A DNA stretch of 64,000 nucleotides from Actinomycetota bacterium (GTDB taxonomy: Bacteria; Actinomycetota; Acidimicrobiia; Acidimicrobiales; Acidimicrobilacustridaceae). Positions within the stretch are counted from its first letter, which is position 1; each line of letters starts with the position of its first letter. A program made the position numbers and the translations under genes. The notes under the pieces are model-generated. The model did no database searches and had not been told where the DNA came from. It saw nothing but the letters and a program-made list of their open reading frames with translations. Positions 1 through 8,970 of this stretch are shown here, one piece after another. The stretch covers positions 33,201 to 97,200 of the forward strand of contig SYBH01000008.1 of assembly GCA_005787345.1 (NCBI GenBank), given 5' to 3'.

Positions 1-57
1 GAGCGAATGCATTGCCGCCATTCGGCGTTGCAATGAGTCAAGAATCAATTCGGTCAT
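1..57 (-). CDS. N-terminal fragment of an unidentified protein
   Basis: A minus-strand reading frame starts with ATG at 57-55 and stays open for 19 codons to the window edge. The residues read MTELILDSLQRRMAAMHSL. Its start lies 6 nt downstream of the stop of the SDR gene on the same strand, which is the spacing of a co-transcribed gene. The fragment is too short to assign a family. It is called because of the operon-like position and the lack of stops. Confidence 0.45.
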   Translation of the reverse strand, partial: MTELILDSLQRRMAAMHSL

Positions 58-63
58 GAACGC

Positions 64-933
64 TTACCGTTGGTACAGCGGTGCGGCGCGATTGAGGATG
101 ATTTGGGTGCGCTCGTTGACGGCATCTTCGAAGCGGCCCTCTTCAACCATCCAGAAGCGATTGGCATAAAGGCCTTCGACGACCTGCTCAGCGACTTCTG
201 AAAGTGGGGTTACGGCTACTGGCGTACCTGCGGCTTCCATTGACTCAATCCATCCGGCCATTTTGTGCGTGTGGTCGATGGGCTGATCAGCTTCATAGCC
301 AGCGGGACGCTCTGCAGCTGCCCAAATACCGGTGTTCAGAACTCCCTTGGTCTTGCCAGTGGGGAAGAGAACGGAAACCCCGATTTTTTGGTTGACCTCA
401 TTGAGTTGTCCGTAAAGACATTCACTCAGTGTGACGACCGCTGCCTTACATGTTGCGTAGGTCGGAGACATGGCGATGGGCGAGAAGCCACCGTTGTTTG
501 AAGACGTGTTGACGATGTGGGCTTCTTCGTCCTGTGCCAGCAACGTCGGCACGAAAGCGTTAATGCCGTTAATGACTCCGTAAAGGTGAACGCTAAGAGC
601 GAAACGCCAGTCGTTTATCTCGTGTTCCCACAGTCGACCGTGAGCACCTGAAGCCACACCGGCGTTGTTGCAGACCACGTGGACCTTCCCGAATCGCTCG
701 AGGGTCGCGTCACGTAATGCCTCAACCGAGTCAAGACTCGAAACATCGGCAGTTACGCCAATCACCTCGCGACCGTCACCGCCAAGTTCGTTGACTGCGC
801 CTTCGAGTTGCTCGGACTTGAGGTCGGAAAGAACGACCTTCATGCCCTCGGCCAAGAACCGCTCGCCCATGGCCTTGCCGATACCGCCGGCGCCACCAGT
901 GATGACTGCAACCTTGCCTTTGAGTTCCTTCAT
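64..933 (-). CDS. Short-chain dehydrogenase/reductase (classical SDR), 289 aa
   Basis: NAD(P)-dependent oxidoreductase of the classical SDR family, predicted to be cytosolic and to interconvert an alcohol and a ketone. The cofactor motif TGGAGGIG is at residues 12-19, NNAG at 89-92, the catalytic serine at 144-145 and the YxxxK pair at Tyr159/Lys163. The length of 289 aa is slightly above the usual 250, with extra sequence near 195-230. The ATG is preceded by a strong AAAGGGGGAACA ribosome site. The next gene on the strand follows 6 nt after the stop. The substrate is unknown; neighbouring catabolic genes suggest a secondary alcohol in a degradation pathway. The family call is firm, the role is inference. 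Confidence 0.88.
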   Translation of the reverse strand: MKELKGKVAVITGGAGGIGKAMGERFLAEGMKVVLSDLKSEQLEGAVNELGGDGREVIGVTADVSSLDSVEALRDATLERFGKVHVVCNNAGVASGAHGRLWEHEINDWRFALSVHLYGVINGINAFVPTLLAQDEEAHIVNTSSNNGGFSPIAMSPTYATCKAAVVTLSECLYGQLNEVNQKIGVSVLFPTGKTKGVLNTGIWAAAERPAGYEADQPIDHTHKMAGWIESMEAAGTPVAVTPLSEVAEQVVEGLYANRFWMVEEGRFEDAVNERTQIILNRAAPLYQR

Positions 934-1042
934 TGTTCCCCCTTTGAACAGATGGGAACCTTAGTTCTGCTCGCAAGGGTTTGGGTTCTCGATCATCGGT
1001 CGTCGGGGCGAATGTGAGGCGTGAACCTTTAGGGCAGGATTT

Positions 1043-1885
1043 CTAGAGTCGGGCGACGTGACGGAACGAGAGCCGAGTCGCTCGGGTGACGGGAACGTCC
1101 TCAGCCAATTCTTCGGCAAGCGCCAGAGCTTGATCAAGATCTTTCTCTGCCAGTGCACAGAGATGGGTGAGAAGCTCCCGCATGGAACCGGTATCGGTAT
1201 CGGAAAGGGGTGATGGTCCCCCAAGAAGAAATGGCGAGAGTGCCTGTTCGAAGACGCCCGTTTCGGAGATGGTGTGCTGCAGTACATCAAGAGGGACCCC
1301 AGATGCCGATGCGATCTGCATCGCTTCATGAATTGCGGACATGCAGATGTAGCCGGTGGCGTTCCTCGCAAGTTTTAGGGCGAGTCCTGTTCCGAGGTCA
1401 CCGGCATGGATGACCTCCTTTGAGAAGGCCTCAAGCGTTGGCATGGCAAGTCTGACAGCTTCGGTTTCTCCTCCGACCATTGTGAGCAATGTTCCGGCCG
1501 CAGCACCTGGTTCTCCGCCGCTGATTCCGGCATCAATCACATGTACGCCGGTCGCAGACGCTGTCAATGTGAGGGAACGAAGCGTCTCGGGAGCAATTGT
1601 CGAATGAATTGCGATGACTGATCCAGGTTGCAGTGAATGGAGTACCCCATCCCTGCCGGCTAGTACCTCGGTTGTTTGTTCGTCGTTGAATACCACGATG
1701 CAGACCACATCGGCGCCGAGTGCGGCGTCAGATGGGGAGGCCGCTATTCGAGCATTGAGGGTGGAAAAGCTTGATGTGGCCTCATGAGAAACATCAAACA
1801 CCGAAACTTCGAATCCAGCGTTGATCACGTTGATCGCCATCGGCCCGCCCATGCGACCTAGACCGATCATCGCAACGGAAGTCAT
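1043..1885 (-). CDS. NAD(P)-binding 3-hydroxyisobutyrate dehydrogenase-like protein, 280 aa
   Basis: Beta-hydroxyacid dehydrogenase family (3-hydroxyisobutyrate, tartronate semialdehyde and related reductases). The N-terminal Rossmann motif GLGRMG is at residues 8-13. The substrate-loop DAGISGG at 118-124 corresponds to the family's DAPVSGG, with Pro-Val replaced by Gly-Ile. The catalytic Lys171 and Asn175 occur in KLARN. Length fits the family. The ATG overlaps the stop of the upstream carboxymuconolactone decarboxylase-like gene by 4 nt (ATGA), so the two are translationally coupled. Expected to oxidise a 3-hydroxyacid or reduce a semialdehyde in the cytosol; the altered substrate loop means the exact acid cannot be named. 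Confidence 0.85.
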   Translation of the reverse strand: MTSVAMIGLGRMGGPMAINVINAGFEVSVFDVSHEATSSFSTLNARIAASPSDAALGADVVCIVVFNDEQTTEVLAGRDGVLHSLQPGSVIAIHSTIAPETLRSLTLTASATGVHVIDAGISGGEPGAAAGTLLTMVGGETEAVRLAMPTLEAFSKEVIHAGDLGTGLALKLARNATGYICMSAIHEAMQIASASGVPLDVLQHTISETGVFEQALSPFLLGGPSPLSDTDTGSMRELLTHLCALAEKDLDQALALAEELAEDVPVTRATRLSFRHVARL

Positions 1886-2271
1886 TTGCTCTCCTCGAAC
1901 TTCGAAATCGCAGATTCGGAAACACGAAAGAGTGACCCGCTGCTTGGGTAGCCGACATAGGGAATGAGTTGGATGACGACTTCACGCACTTGTTCGGTAG
2001 TCAGTTCGCCAGTTCGCAGTGCGTTCGAGAACTGAATCCCGAGAGTGTCGAATTCATGCTGAGCGGCCAGCACTCCCATTACCAACAACCGTCGAGTTGG
2101 CACATCAAGTGCCTCGCCGGTCCACACCTCTCCGAAGAGATGTCCGATCATGAGATCGAAGAACTCCGACGATCCGTGTTCGGCGAGAGGTAGGTTCGGC
2201 CCATAGACCTCTCGGTACTTCTCGGCACCGCGTGCGTACCTCTCAGCGTCTGAACGTGCTTCGTTTGACAA
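1882..2271 (-). CDS. Carboxymuconolactone decarboxylase family protein, 129 aa
   Basis: Small all-helical protein resembling the CMD/AhpD superfamily, with the family-like segment around residues 60-100 (RRLLVMGVLAAQHEFDTL and a following LTTEQVREVVIQL). The CxxC redox pair of AhpD-type members is absent, so it is more like the decarboxylase branch. The start is TTG at 2271, directly after GGGGGAACA, the same ribosome-site context seen before several ATG starts nearby; no better in-frame start is visible. It is first in the operon with the 3-hydroxyacid dehydrogenase (4-nt overlap). Possibly a ring-cleavage lactone decarboxylase or a non-catalytic relative. Confidence 0.72.
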   Translation of the reverse strand: MSNEARSDAERYARGAEKYREVYGPNLPLAEHGSSEFFDLMIGHLFGEVWTGEALDVPTRRLLVMGVLAAQHEFDTLGIQFSNALRTGELTTEQVREVVIQLIPYVGYPSSGSLFRVSESAISKFEESK

Positions 2272-2464
2272 TGTTCCCCCAGTTGTCCCGGCCGGCGTTT
2301 GCTTCGATCAATGGGCGATCGCCTACGGCTGCCAACTCGAACCAAGCGTGTCACATTGAAACACTCCTGTACCCCGACTCATCCCGGTCGCGTCACCTCT
2401 TGCGGGCAGGGTGACTCCGATTCCGCTACGTTGCCAACCACATTCCGTATTCCAAGGGGGAGCC

Positions 2465-2875
2465 ATGGGTTCAACAGTTGGTCAGTTCTGTATTGCCGTA
2501 AATGATCTCGAAGAGTCGGTGCGCTTTTATACCGAGATCATGGGTCTCGTTGAGCACGGTCGCACAGAGATCCCGAATGTGAACGAGGTCCACCTCGCCG
2601 GAGCCGAAGGCGAACATGGCGGTCGACTGCAGCTTGCCAAGTTCAACCCCACGATGACGCCACAGCCGATTGACCATGGCCGTGCCCTCTGGAAGATCTA
2701 CATTTACGTTGACGACGCCGTGGGCACCTGGGAAAAGGCTGTTGCCGCCGGATATGAGTCGCATATGAAGCCAGAGCGACTTGAGCGCTGGCCAGTCATC
2801 GTGGGCTTCATCTCCGACCCCGACGGCTATCTCATCGAGATCATCCAATCCGAAGGACCGCGCCCGGGGCACTGA
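2465..2875 (+). CDS. VOC (glyoxalase/bleomycin-resistance) superfamily protein, 136 aa
   Basis: Single-chain VOC fold with two beta-alpha-beta-beta-beta modules: QFCIAVNDLEESVRFY at the start and the typical SDPDGYLIEII near the C-terminus carrying the last metal-ligand Glu. The position usually occupied by the first His ligand is Gln7, so the metal site is not the standard His/Glu one. The ATG at 2465 follows AAGGGGGAGCC, a good ribosome site, whereas upstream in-frame codons have none. Monocistronic, followed by a hairpin at 2906-2941. Could be a lyase, isomerase or dioxygenase of the superfamily; the substrate is unknown. Confidence 0.8.
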   Translation: MGSTVGQFCIAVNDLEESVRFYTEIMGLVEHGRTEIPNVNEVHLAGAEGEHGGRLQLAKFNPTMTPQPIDHGRALWKIYIYVDDAVGTWEKAVAAGYESHMKPERLERWPVIVGFISDPDGYLIEIIQSEGPRPGH

Positions 2876-2905
2876 TCCCCACCGTCCACTGCACATGCAC
2901 GACCA

Positions 2906-2941
2906 AAGGGCCAGAGGATTCCCACGGGACCTCTGGCCCTT
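2906..2941 (+). terminator. Perfect 12-bp stem hairpin after the VOC gene
   Basis: Arms AAGGGCCAGAGG (2906-2917) and CCTCTGGCCCTT (2930-2941) pair perfectly around a 12-nt loop that itself contains the small palindrome TCCCACGGGA. There is no clear T tract on either strand, so it may be a terminator of the L-shaped/actinobacterial kind or a transcript-stabilising hairpin. It sits between the VOC gene and amidohydrolase 1. Confidence 0.55.
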
Positions 2942-3011
2942 CAGACATGCGTCGCTGGGCCTAGGCTGAGCGAATCGGGGCGAGAGCCTTGGTCCATCGA
3001 GGGGGAATCTG

Positions 3012-4301
3012 ATGAATGCTGACGATCTGATCCTGATCAGTGTCGATGACCACATAGCTGAGCCGGCCAACATGTTCGATGCGCATGTGCCCGCGAAGTA
3101 CAAAGAGTTTGCACCTCGGGTTCTCACCGACGAGAACGGAATCGAACAGTGGTGGTACGGCGACATCAAGGGCCGCAACCTTGGTCTCAATGCTGTGGCC
3201 GGGAAACCCCGTGAGTATTTCAATGTGGATGCTTCTCGTTATGACCAGATGCGTCCGGGCTGCTGGGATGTCAACGAACGAGTTCGCGACATGAATGCCG
3301 GTGGTCAACTTGCTGGATTGAATTTTCCAAACTGGACGGGCTTCTCAGGTCAGGTTCTGAATCTCGGACCGGATCGAGCGATCAACGAAATCATGATCAA
3401 GGCCTACAACGATTGGCACATCGATGAATGGTGTGCCGCCCATCCAGGTCGGTTCATTCCTTGCGGCATTCTCCCGTTGTGGGACGTGGAAGAAGCTGCC
3501 GCTGAAGTACGTCGACTTGCATCCAAGGGTTGTCATGCCGTGACGTTCTCTGAGAACCCCGCCGCGTTGAACATGCCCTCGATTCACTCCGGAGCTTGGG
3601 ACCCGTTGTTCGCTGCGTGTGTCGACACCGACACCGTGATCTGTTGTCATCTGGGTTCTTCTTCGAAGAGCGCGGCTACGTCAGTTGACGCACCCGCCGG
3701 TGTCGCGATGACCCTGTCGTCGGCCGGAACCGTCTACACGCTTGTCGACCTCATCTGGGCGACCTTCTGGGAACGATTCCCCACGCTGAAGTTCTCGCTT
3801 ACTGAAGGCGATATCGGATGGATTCCGTATTTCCTCTGGCGTGCAGAACATGTCAATGATCGCCATGGCGGCTGGATCAACCACGACTTCTCGAAAACTG
3901 GCTCACCCACGCAGATTTTCAATGATCACATTCTCGTGTGTTTCATTAAGGAAACAGTCGGGCCACAACTGTTTAGCCATTTCAATATCGACAATGTTTG
4001 TTGGGAATCGGATTACCCACACTCGGATGGCACATGGCCGAACGCCCCCGAGGAACTCCTTAAGACACTCGAAGGCTTCGATGACGCGACGATCAACAAG
4101 GTTTCGTATGAGAACGCGATGAAGCACTACAACTTCGATCCGTTCAAGCACATTCCAAAAGACCAAGCAACGGCCGGAGCGCTTCGTGCCCTTTCGCCCG
4201 ATGTCGATGTCGTCACGCGCACGGGTCGTCTTGCCGATGAACGTGATTTGGCCCAGTGGAACAGCATCATTTCTGGTGTTGCATCCGCAGCGAAGAGTTG
4301 A
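3012..4301 (+). CDS. Amidohydrolase family 2 metal-dependent hydrolase/decarboxylase (paralogue 1), 429 aa
   Basis: TIM-barrel amidohydrolase-2 family protein (the ACMSD/LigW decarboxylase and hydrolase group). Metal-ligand motif SVDDH ends at His14, a further His is at 213 in CCHLGSS, and the catalytic-Asp region ESDYPH is at 332-337. The segment GCWDVNERVRDMN (84-95) is shared nearly unchanged with the two other paralogues in this window (47669 and 53024). ATG follows GAGGGGGAATCTG. It is convergent with a molybdenum enzyme gene 3 nt away. Probably hydrolyses or decarboxylates an acid or lactone intermediate in the cytosol; the substrate is not identifiable. Confidence 0.85.
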   Translation: MNADDLILISVDDHIAEPANMFDAHVPAKYKEFAPRVLTDENGIEQWWYGDIKGRNLGLNAVAGKPREYFNVDASRYDQMRPGCWDVNERVRDMNAGGQLAGLNFPNWTGFSGQVLNLGPDRAINEIMIKAYNDWHIDEWCAAHPGRFIPCGILPLWDVEEAAAEVRRLASKGCHAVTFSENPAALNMPSIHSGAWDPLFAACVDTDTVICCHLGSSSKSAATSVDAPAGVAMTLSSAGTVYTLVDLIWATFWERFPTLKFSLTEGDIGWIPYFLWRAEHVNDRHGGWINHDFSKTGSPTQIFNDHILVCFIKETVGPQLFSHFNIDNVCWESDYPHSDGTWPNAPEELLKTLEGFDDATINKVSYENAMKHYNFDPFKHIPKDQATAGALRALSPDVDVVTRTGRLADERDLAQWNSIISGVASAAKS

Positions 4302-4304
4302 GTC

Positions 4305-6332
4305 TTACTCCGCGGCGCGCAGGTTGATTTCAAAACCGGACTGCAAAACCATCCCCGAGAGCGGATCGATATCCGCATCGGTGCTGGTCAATGCACAAAC
4401 GTTTGCGTCGCGACTCCCATGAGTGAGTGTCACGCATTCGTCTCGAAGATTCGGGTCGGAAACAAGTCGAGCGGTTACTGAACCATTCGCATTTTGTATC
4501 GTGGCAAATTCCGGTGATCCGAGCGAGAGTACGTTTTTTGGCGACGCATGCAGCACAATCTCGTCGACTGTTCCTCCAGGAGCAGCGATCTCGCGGAACT
4601 GAGAGTTCATGAGTCGAAGTTGACGGCTTGGAAGAAGTCGCATTGCCTCGGTCGCTGGCGATCTTGCGTCCGCCAAGTGGAGAGATAGCTGTTCCTCGAT
4701 AGAAGGAGCAGCCAAGCGCCATTTTCCTTCCGGAAGGACATTCGCGCCGACCCATCCGTAGACCGCTCCAGAGTGCACCGTAAGCGTCGAAGCGCGCTCA
4801 AGGGCCCCTGGTTCACGGCTTCGATCAATGAGTGATTGAAACAGCGCACGATCGTTCGTCGTATCGGCGGTTGTTCCGCTGGGGAGCAATGCAAGTCCGA
4901 GTCGGTTCGCGAGATTGGCAAACATCCACCACACTGGTTTTCGTTCAGCGACGGCTGGGACAACAGCGTCGGTGACCTGCGATGCGACCGCGAGTTGAAA
5001 CGAGTCAAGGAGCCAAGTCAGGTCAGCGCGTTCGAGTTGGTCGACTGCTGGAAGAACGTGACTCGCGAGCTCGGTTGTCTCGGTTGGAAAGATGTCGATG
5101 ACAACGAGAGTGCTGAGCGATCGAAGTGCTTTGACAGTACGAGTGCTGTCAGGAAGGGCCGTGACTGGATTACCGCCTACGACGATGAGTGTCGTGATGT
5201 TTCCCGCCTCAATTTCAGGAATGAGGGCCGAACACGGGTACTCGCCAAAGCGGCGGGGGAGATGTGGGCGACTTTTAGGTCCGGCTTCTGGCGATCCATC
5301 TGTGGTGGGCAGAGATCGAGTATCGAGTTGGAGGAGATAGCCCGGGTTAAACCACATTCCACCCGGGCGGTCGTAGGAGTCAGTGACGATGTGAAGCGCC
5401 CAAAGTAAGTACTCGGTGACATTCGCGGTTGCCGACATCGAGACGCCGGTTCCCGTGAGCGCGCTCACTCGGCCCGTGCTCATGATTGCCTCAAGTAGCG
5501 CCTCAAGTGTCTCCAAAGTGAGCTGGCAGCACGTCGCGACAATGTCATCGTCGAACCCGGCAACGTAGCGAACCAGATCATCGACACCAGTGGTTCGCTC
5601 GCCCAGGGTCGATGCTGATGGATGGATGCTCAAGAGACGACGTACAAGCCACCCAAGAACGAGCCAATCTGTCCCCGGCCGCAATTGAAGGTGATAGTTC
5701 GCGAGTGACGCAGTTTCGGTCTTCCTCGGATCGACGACCCAAATTGAACCTCCGCTGCTTTGAAACTCACGGAATCGGCGAACCGGATCGGGAATCGCGT
5801 TCGAATGACCATGAGAGACAACGGGATTACTGCCAAACAGCAGTAACAGTTTTGATGATTCGTGATCCCAAATGGGGGTGAGGCCGGACCAACCGCCGAT
5901 GATCTCGGCCACAAGGGGTTTGCTCGGGGTGTCGATCGTTGTTGCGGTGTACTTCTGATGCGATCCGAGAAGTGTGAGGAATCGGTCTGCAGCGCGCCGG
6001 CCGGCGGTGTCGAAAGCTGAACCGCTGGCGAGGTACATGGCGACGGATTCTGGGCCGTGCTCATTGAGAGTCGTTGCGATGCGATCAGCAATATCGTCGA
6101 GTGCTGAGGGCCAGATCGTTTCTTCAAGCGTTGTGTCCTCTCGGACGAATGGCTTGTTCAGTCGTTGCCCGTCGTGGTGAACCACCCCGAGTGCCCTGCC
6201 TTTTGGGCATGTGTACCCGCGAGAAAGTGCATGTGACTCATCGCCGCGGATTTTCATAATTGCGTCGTTCTCAACCGTTACGACAAGTCCGCACATGGCG
6301 TTGCATACTCGGCAAAACGTCTGAACATCCAC
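4305..6332 (-). CDS. Molybdopterin-dependent oxidoreductase, stand-alone, 675 aa
   Basis: DMSO-reductase-superfamily catalytic chain carrying bis-molybdopterin and one [4Fe-4S] cluster. The cluster ligands are Cys7, Cys10, Cys14 and Cys42 (in CPKG). The C-terminal part has the expected molydopterin dinucleotide-binding domain. There is no TAT signal, so it is predicted cytoplasmic. No iron-sulfur or membrane subunit lies nearby, and the electron partner is unknown. Around residues 125-140 the place usually held by Cys or SeCys reads ATTIDT, so the metal ligand may be Asp; this is inference. It is a clear paralogue of the gene at 16789. The start is the ATG at 6332 because the Cys motif begins seven residues in. 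Confidence 0.88.
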   Translation of the reverse strand: MDVQTFCRVCNAMCGLVVTVENDAIMKIRGDESHALSRGYTCPKGRALGVVHHDGQRLNKPFVREDTTLEETIWPSALDDIADRIATTLNEHGPESVAMYLASGSAFDTAGRRAADRFLTLLGSHQKYTATTIDTPSKPLVAEIIGGWSGLTPIWDHESSKLLLLFGSNPVVSHGHSNAIPDPVRRFREFQSSGGSIWVVDPRKTETASLANYHLQLRPGTDWLVLGWLVRRLLSIHPSASTLGERTTGVDDLVRYVAGFDDDIVATCCQLTLETLEALLEAIMSTGRVSALTGTGVSMSATANVTEYLLWALHIVTDSYDRPGGMWFNPGYLLQLDTRSLPTTDGSPEAGPKSRPHLPRRFGEYPCSALIPEIEAGNITTLIVVGGNPVTALPDSTRTVKALRSLSTLVVIDIFPTETTELASHVLPAVDQLERADLTWLLDSFQLAVASQVTDAVVPAVAERKPVWWMFANLANRLGLALLPSGTTADTTNDRALFQSLIDRSREPGALERASTLTVHSGAVYGWVGANVLPEGKWRLAAPSIEEQLSLHLADARSPATEAMRLLPSRQLRLMNSQFREIAAPGGTVDEIVLHASPKNVLSLGSPEFATIQNANGSVTARLVSDPNLRDECVTLTHGSRDANVCALTSTDADIDPLSGMVLQSGFEINLRAAE

Positions 6333-6375
6333 CGCTTGATCCTCTCACGGGCCGTGCGAGCAGTGAAGTTGCTCG

Positions 6376-7005
6376 TCAGCGCTCGAGTCTCGTTGGGTCG
6401 GGATCACGCCACATAAGCCATACCGGAGGGCTTCCCGGAACGCTGATCTCTTTGAGCACTCGAAATCCAAAGCGTTCGTAGAAGGGCAGATTCTCGGGCT
6501 TCTGCGTCTCGAGGTAGGCAGGTTCGATCGCTGTGTCGCATTTCGTCAGCACCGGTTGAAGCAGTGCTTTTCCGAAGCCGTGTCCCTGAAGGCCGGGATC
6601 GACGCCGAGAAGGGCCAGATACCAATGTGGTTCTGAAGGATGCGCATCTTCAACGGCACTGAGAAGTTTTATACCAGTGACGCGATTACGCCCATTGAGA
6701 AGCGCACGGGCGCATGCTGCGTAGATCCTGATCTCTCGCGATCTTGATCGTGGCGTCGCTCCTGGCGGAAGCCACGAAGCGGAACCAACAACCCGTTCAG
6801 TTTCAATGGCTCCCCAGACCTGTCCATGGTGGAAGCAGTCACGCAAGAGTGCGCCGAGGAAGATCGGGAGTAGTCGTAGTTCTTGTTCTGGGCTTTTAGC
6901 GAAAAGGCCAAACAGCGGGTCAGGCCAAAACGCTCGGCTTGTAACGGCAATCGATTCATCGCGCTGTTGGCGCGAGATGAGTTGAATGTTCGACTGCTGA
7001 CTCAT
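6376..7005 (-). CDS. GNAT family N-acetyltransferase, 209 aa
   Basis: GCN5-related acetyltransferase fold. The acetyl-CoA pyrophosphate-binding motif appears as VDPGLQGHGFGKALL, followed by the YERFGF motif near the C-terminus (FYERFGFRVL), a common end of this group. A start at the ATG of MSQQSNIQ (7005) is chosen; a GTG at 7086 would add 27 Arg-rich residues unlike the family. It lies 43 nt downstream of the molybdenum enzyme's upstream end on the same strand and is divergent from an SDR. The acceptor is unknown. Confidence 0.82.
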   Translation of the reverse strand: MSQQSNIQLISRQQRDESIAVTSRAFWPDPLFGLFAKSPEQELRLLPIFLGALLRDCFHHGQVWGAIETERVVGSASWLPPGATPRSRSREIRIYAACARALLNGRNRVTGIKLLSAVEDAHPSEPHWYLALLGVDPGLQGHGFGKALLQPVLTKCDTAIEPAYLETQKPENLPFYERFGFRVLKEISVPGSPPVWLMWRDPDPTRLER

Positions 7006-7081
7006 GGGACGAGGGTAGCCAGAACGCCGCGGCAGATGTCCGCAAAGTCGATGGCTGATGGCTAGTCGATGGGACCATCTG

Positions 7082-7087
7082 TACACT
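7082..7087 (+). promoter_or_regulatory. Possible -10 element TACACT upstream of the SDR gene
   Basis: TACACT matches the actinobacterial TANNNT -10 pattern and lies about 70 nt before the SDR start at 7158. The same hexamer occurs before the genes at 33963 and 47669. It overlaps a short inverted repeat, ACTTG-N5-CAAGT (7085-7099). No convincing -35 is visible, so this is tentative. Confidence 0.25.
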
Positions 7088-7157
7088 TGGAAAGCAAGTA
7101 TTCCGGGGGGAGTACATCAGGCGGTATGGAGTCGTCTGTTGCGAGGGGGAGAGTGTC

Positions 7158-8003
7158 ATGGCGAAACGTGTAGCTGTTGTGACTGGAGCGAGTCGCGGGA
7201 TCGGTAAGGGAATCGCTCTTGAACTAGGTGCGGCGGGATTCACTGTCTACGTCACTGGCCGCAGTGTTGAGGCTGGTCCAATTCCGGGCACGGTGGGCGA
7301 GACGGCCGCGCAGATTGATGAACTCGGTGGCCAGGGCATTGCGGTTGCATGCGACCACCACGACGACGAGCAGGTGAAGGCCGTGTTCGATCGTGTTCGA
7401 GCTGAACAGGGTCGACTCGATGTTCTGGTGAACAACGTCTATTCCGCTCCCGATTTAGTTCCCTGGCTCGGCAAGAAATTCTGGGAACTTCCGATTGAAG
7501 CGTGGGATCAGGTCATCGACATCGGCACGCGTTCTCATTACGTCTCCAGCGTTTTTGGCGCCCCTCTTATGCTGGAAAACCACAGCGGACTGATTGTTAA
7601 CGTTTCGTCGTCTGGTGCAGTTAGCTACGGGCACAACGTTGTGTATGGAGTTGGAAAAGCCGCAGTCGACAAAATGACTTCGGACATGGCGATCGAACTT
7701 GTTGGAACTGGAGTTTCGATCGTTTCGTTATGGCCCGGCTTGGTTCGCACTGAACTTCTTGACCTTGGCGCACAGACCGACGGTGACGACGTGTTTATTG
7801 AACTCCCTGGCGAAGGTCGTTTTGACCTTTCCGGTGCCGAATCACCGAGGTTCCTTGGCCGCGCGGTGGTCGCCTTGTTGGGATGCGGAGACCTCGCGGA
7901 TCGATCGGGCCGAGCATTCCCATCGGCAGCGTTAGCACGCGAACTTGGATTCACCGATCTCGATGGAACGATTCACGAAGTTCTGCTTCGCCCCGACGCG
8001 TAA
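7158..8003 (+). CDS. Short-chain dehydrogenase (DHRS1-like SDR), 281 aa
   Basis: Classical SDR with TGASRGIG at residues 9-16, catalytic Ser about 151, Tyr163 and Lys167. The NNAG motif is NNVY (92-95), a change typical of the DHRS1-like subgroup, and the spacing up to the active site is longer than usual, with an insert of the type seen in that group. ATG follows GAGGGGGAGAGTGTC. It is a single gene, divergent from the GNAT gene and convergent with the SMP-30 gene. Predicted cytosolic NAD(P)-linked carbonyl reductase or alcohol dehydrogenase; the substrate is unknown. Confidence 0.88.
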   Translation: MAKRVAVVTGASRGIGKGIALELGAAGFTVYVTGRSVEAGPIPGTVGETAAQIDELGGQGIAVACDHHDDEQVKAVFDRVRAEQGRLDVLVNNVYSAPDLVPWLGKKFWELPIEAWDQVIDIGTRSHYVSSVFGAPLMLENHSGLIVNVSSSGAVSYGHNVVYGVGKAAVDKMTSDMAIELVGTGVSIVSLWPGLVRTELLDLGAQTDGDDVFIELPGEGRFDLSGAESPRFLGRAVVALLGCGDLADRSGRAFPSAALARELGFTDLDGTIHEVLLRPDA

Positions 8004-8069
8004 TCGGCGCAGTCGAGTCCGACGGTCGCATCTGGAATCAGTTGGCCTGGCGCAAACAAGGAATGCTTG

Positions 8070-8933
8070 TCACGGCCGTCCGACTCCGCTGATTGCAACA
8101 TCGATGGCCAAGATCACTCCAGTTGGAACTTTGAGGACTTCGTCGCGTTTCCAATCGGCGGCTGCGCAGACATAGAGCGTTCGTCGATCCGGGCCACCCA
8201 AGACACATGCAACCGGTATCAACCCGTCGAATCGGTGCTCATCGGTGGTTTGGCCACCAGGCAGAACTCGGAAGACTCGTGCCCCGATTGGATCAGCCAC
8301 CCAAACAGCCCCTTCGGCGTCGAGGCAGATCCCATCGGGAGGAGCGAACGGCGGTCCGTCGGAAGACGGGCGGAGCGCCGCGTAGACACGACGATTAGCG
8401 AGAGTGCCATCGGGTCGACGATCGAACGCGGTCAACCGTGCACCTGCGCTCTCGGCCACGAGAAGGACGTCTTCGTTGGGCGTGAGGACGTGGCCGTTTG
8501 GTGCTTCCAATTCCTCTGCAGCGACAAACCACGAACCGTCGGATCGAACGGCAATGGTTTGGCCAGGTTGGCGCTCGCCGCCTTCGTGGATGCGGCTCCC
8601 CATGTCTCCGACATATGCCGTGCCGTCCGACGCAACGATCATGTCGTTGAGAGAGCCTCGTGCGATTACAGAGAGGTCAGCGTGCAGGGCAAGTGTCCCG
8701 TCGCGCTCGACCCGACGGAGTTGTTGCGATTCCATTGCAACGACGAGGAGGCGGCCGTCGGGCAGCCAACCGAGGCCTGAAGGCTCGTCATCGGTCATTT
8801 CGATCTCGGTTCGGACATCGCCGGCGAGATCGGTCGAGAGGACTCGATGGCCGTGCATATCGCTGAACCACAAGCGCTCTGCGTGCCACCGAGGGCCCTC
8901 GCCAAACCAGAGACCGTCCAGAACCGTCTGCAT
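8070..8933 (-). CDS. SMP-30/gluconolactonase/LRE family protein, 287 aa
   Basis: Six-bladed beta-propeller of the SMP-30/Gnl/RE family. The first metal ligand is Glu12 in FGEGPRW. Further family features are the central NDMIVASDGTAYVGD segment (with Asn/Asp ligands) and the late PDGICLDAEGAVWVA segment. Members hydrolyse sugar or aliphatic lactones with a divalent metal. Length is normal and no signal peptide is seen. Single gene on the minus strand, with its start facing the structured leader of the NlpC/P60 gene. A lactonase would fit downstream of the Baeyer-Villiger-type monooxygenase encoded at 10396, but they are not in one operon, so that link is inference. Confidence 0.87.
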   Translation of the reverse strand: MQTVLDGLWFGEGPRWHAERLWFSDMHGHRVLSTDLAGDVRTEIEMTDDEPSGLGWLPDGRLLVVAMESQQLRRVERDGTLALHADLSVIARGSLNDMIVASDGTAYVGDMGSRIHEGGERQPGQTIAVRSDGSWFVAAEELEAPNGHVLTPNEDVLLVAESAGARLTAFDRRPDGTLANRRVYAALRPSSDGPPFAPPDGICLDAEGAVWVADPIGARVFRVLPGGQTTDEHRFDGLIPVACVLGGPDRRTLYVCAAADWKRDEVLKVPTGVILAIDVAISGVGRP

Positions 8934-8970
8934 CGTGAAGCCCCCTATGGCGAAATCCCCAATGGGATCG

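Noticed and set aside
2392-2415. GTCACC-N12-GGTGAC inverted repeat before the VOC gene
   Set aside because: Short arms and long spacer, not repeated elsewhere; chance cannot be excluded.
4836-5408. 190-codon open frame opposite the molybdenum enzyme
   Set aside because: Antisense shadow with no motif; the molybdenum enzyme frame is unambiguous.
7085-7099. ACTTG-N5-CAAGT repeat as a steroid-regulator (KstR2) operator
   Set aside because: The half-site orientation is the reverse of the known KstR2 pattern and other conserved bases are missing.
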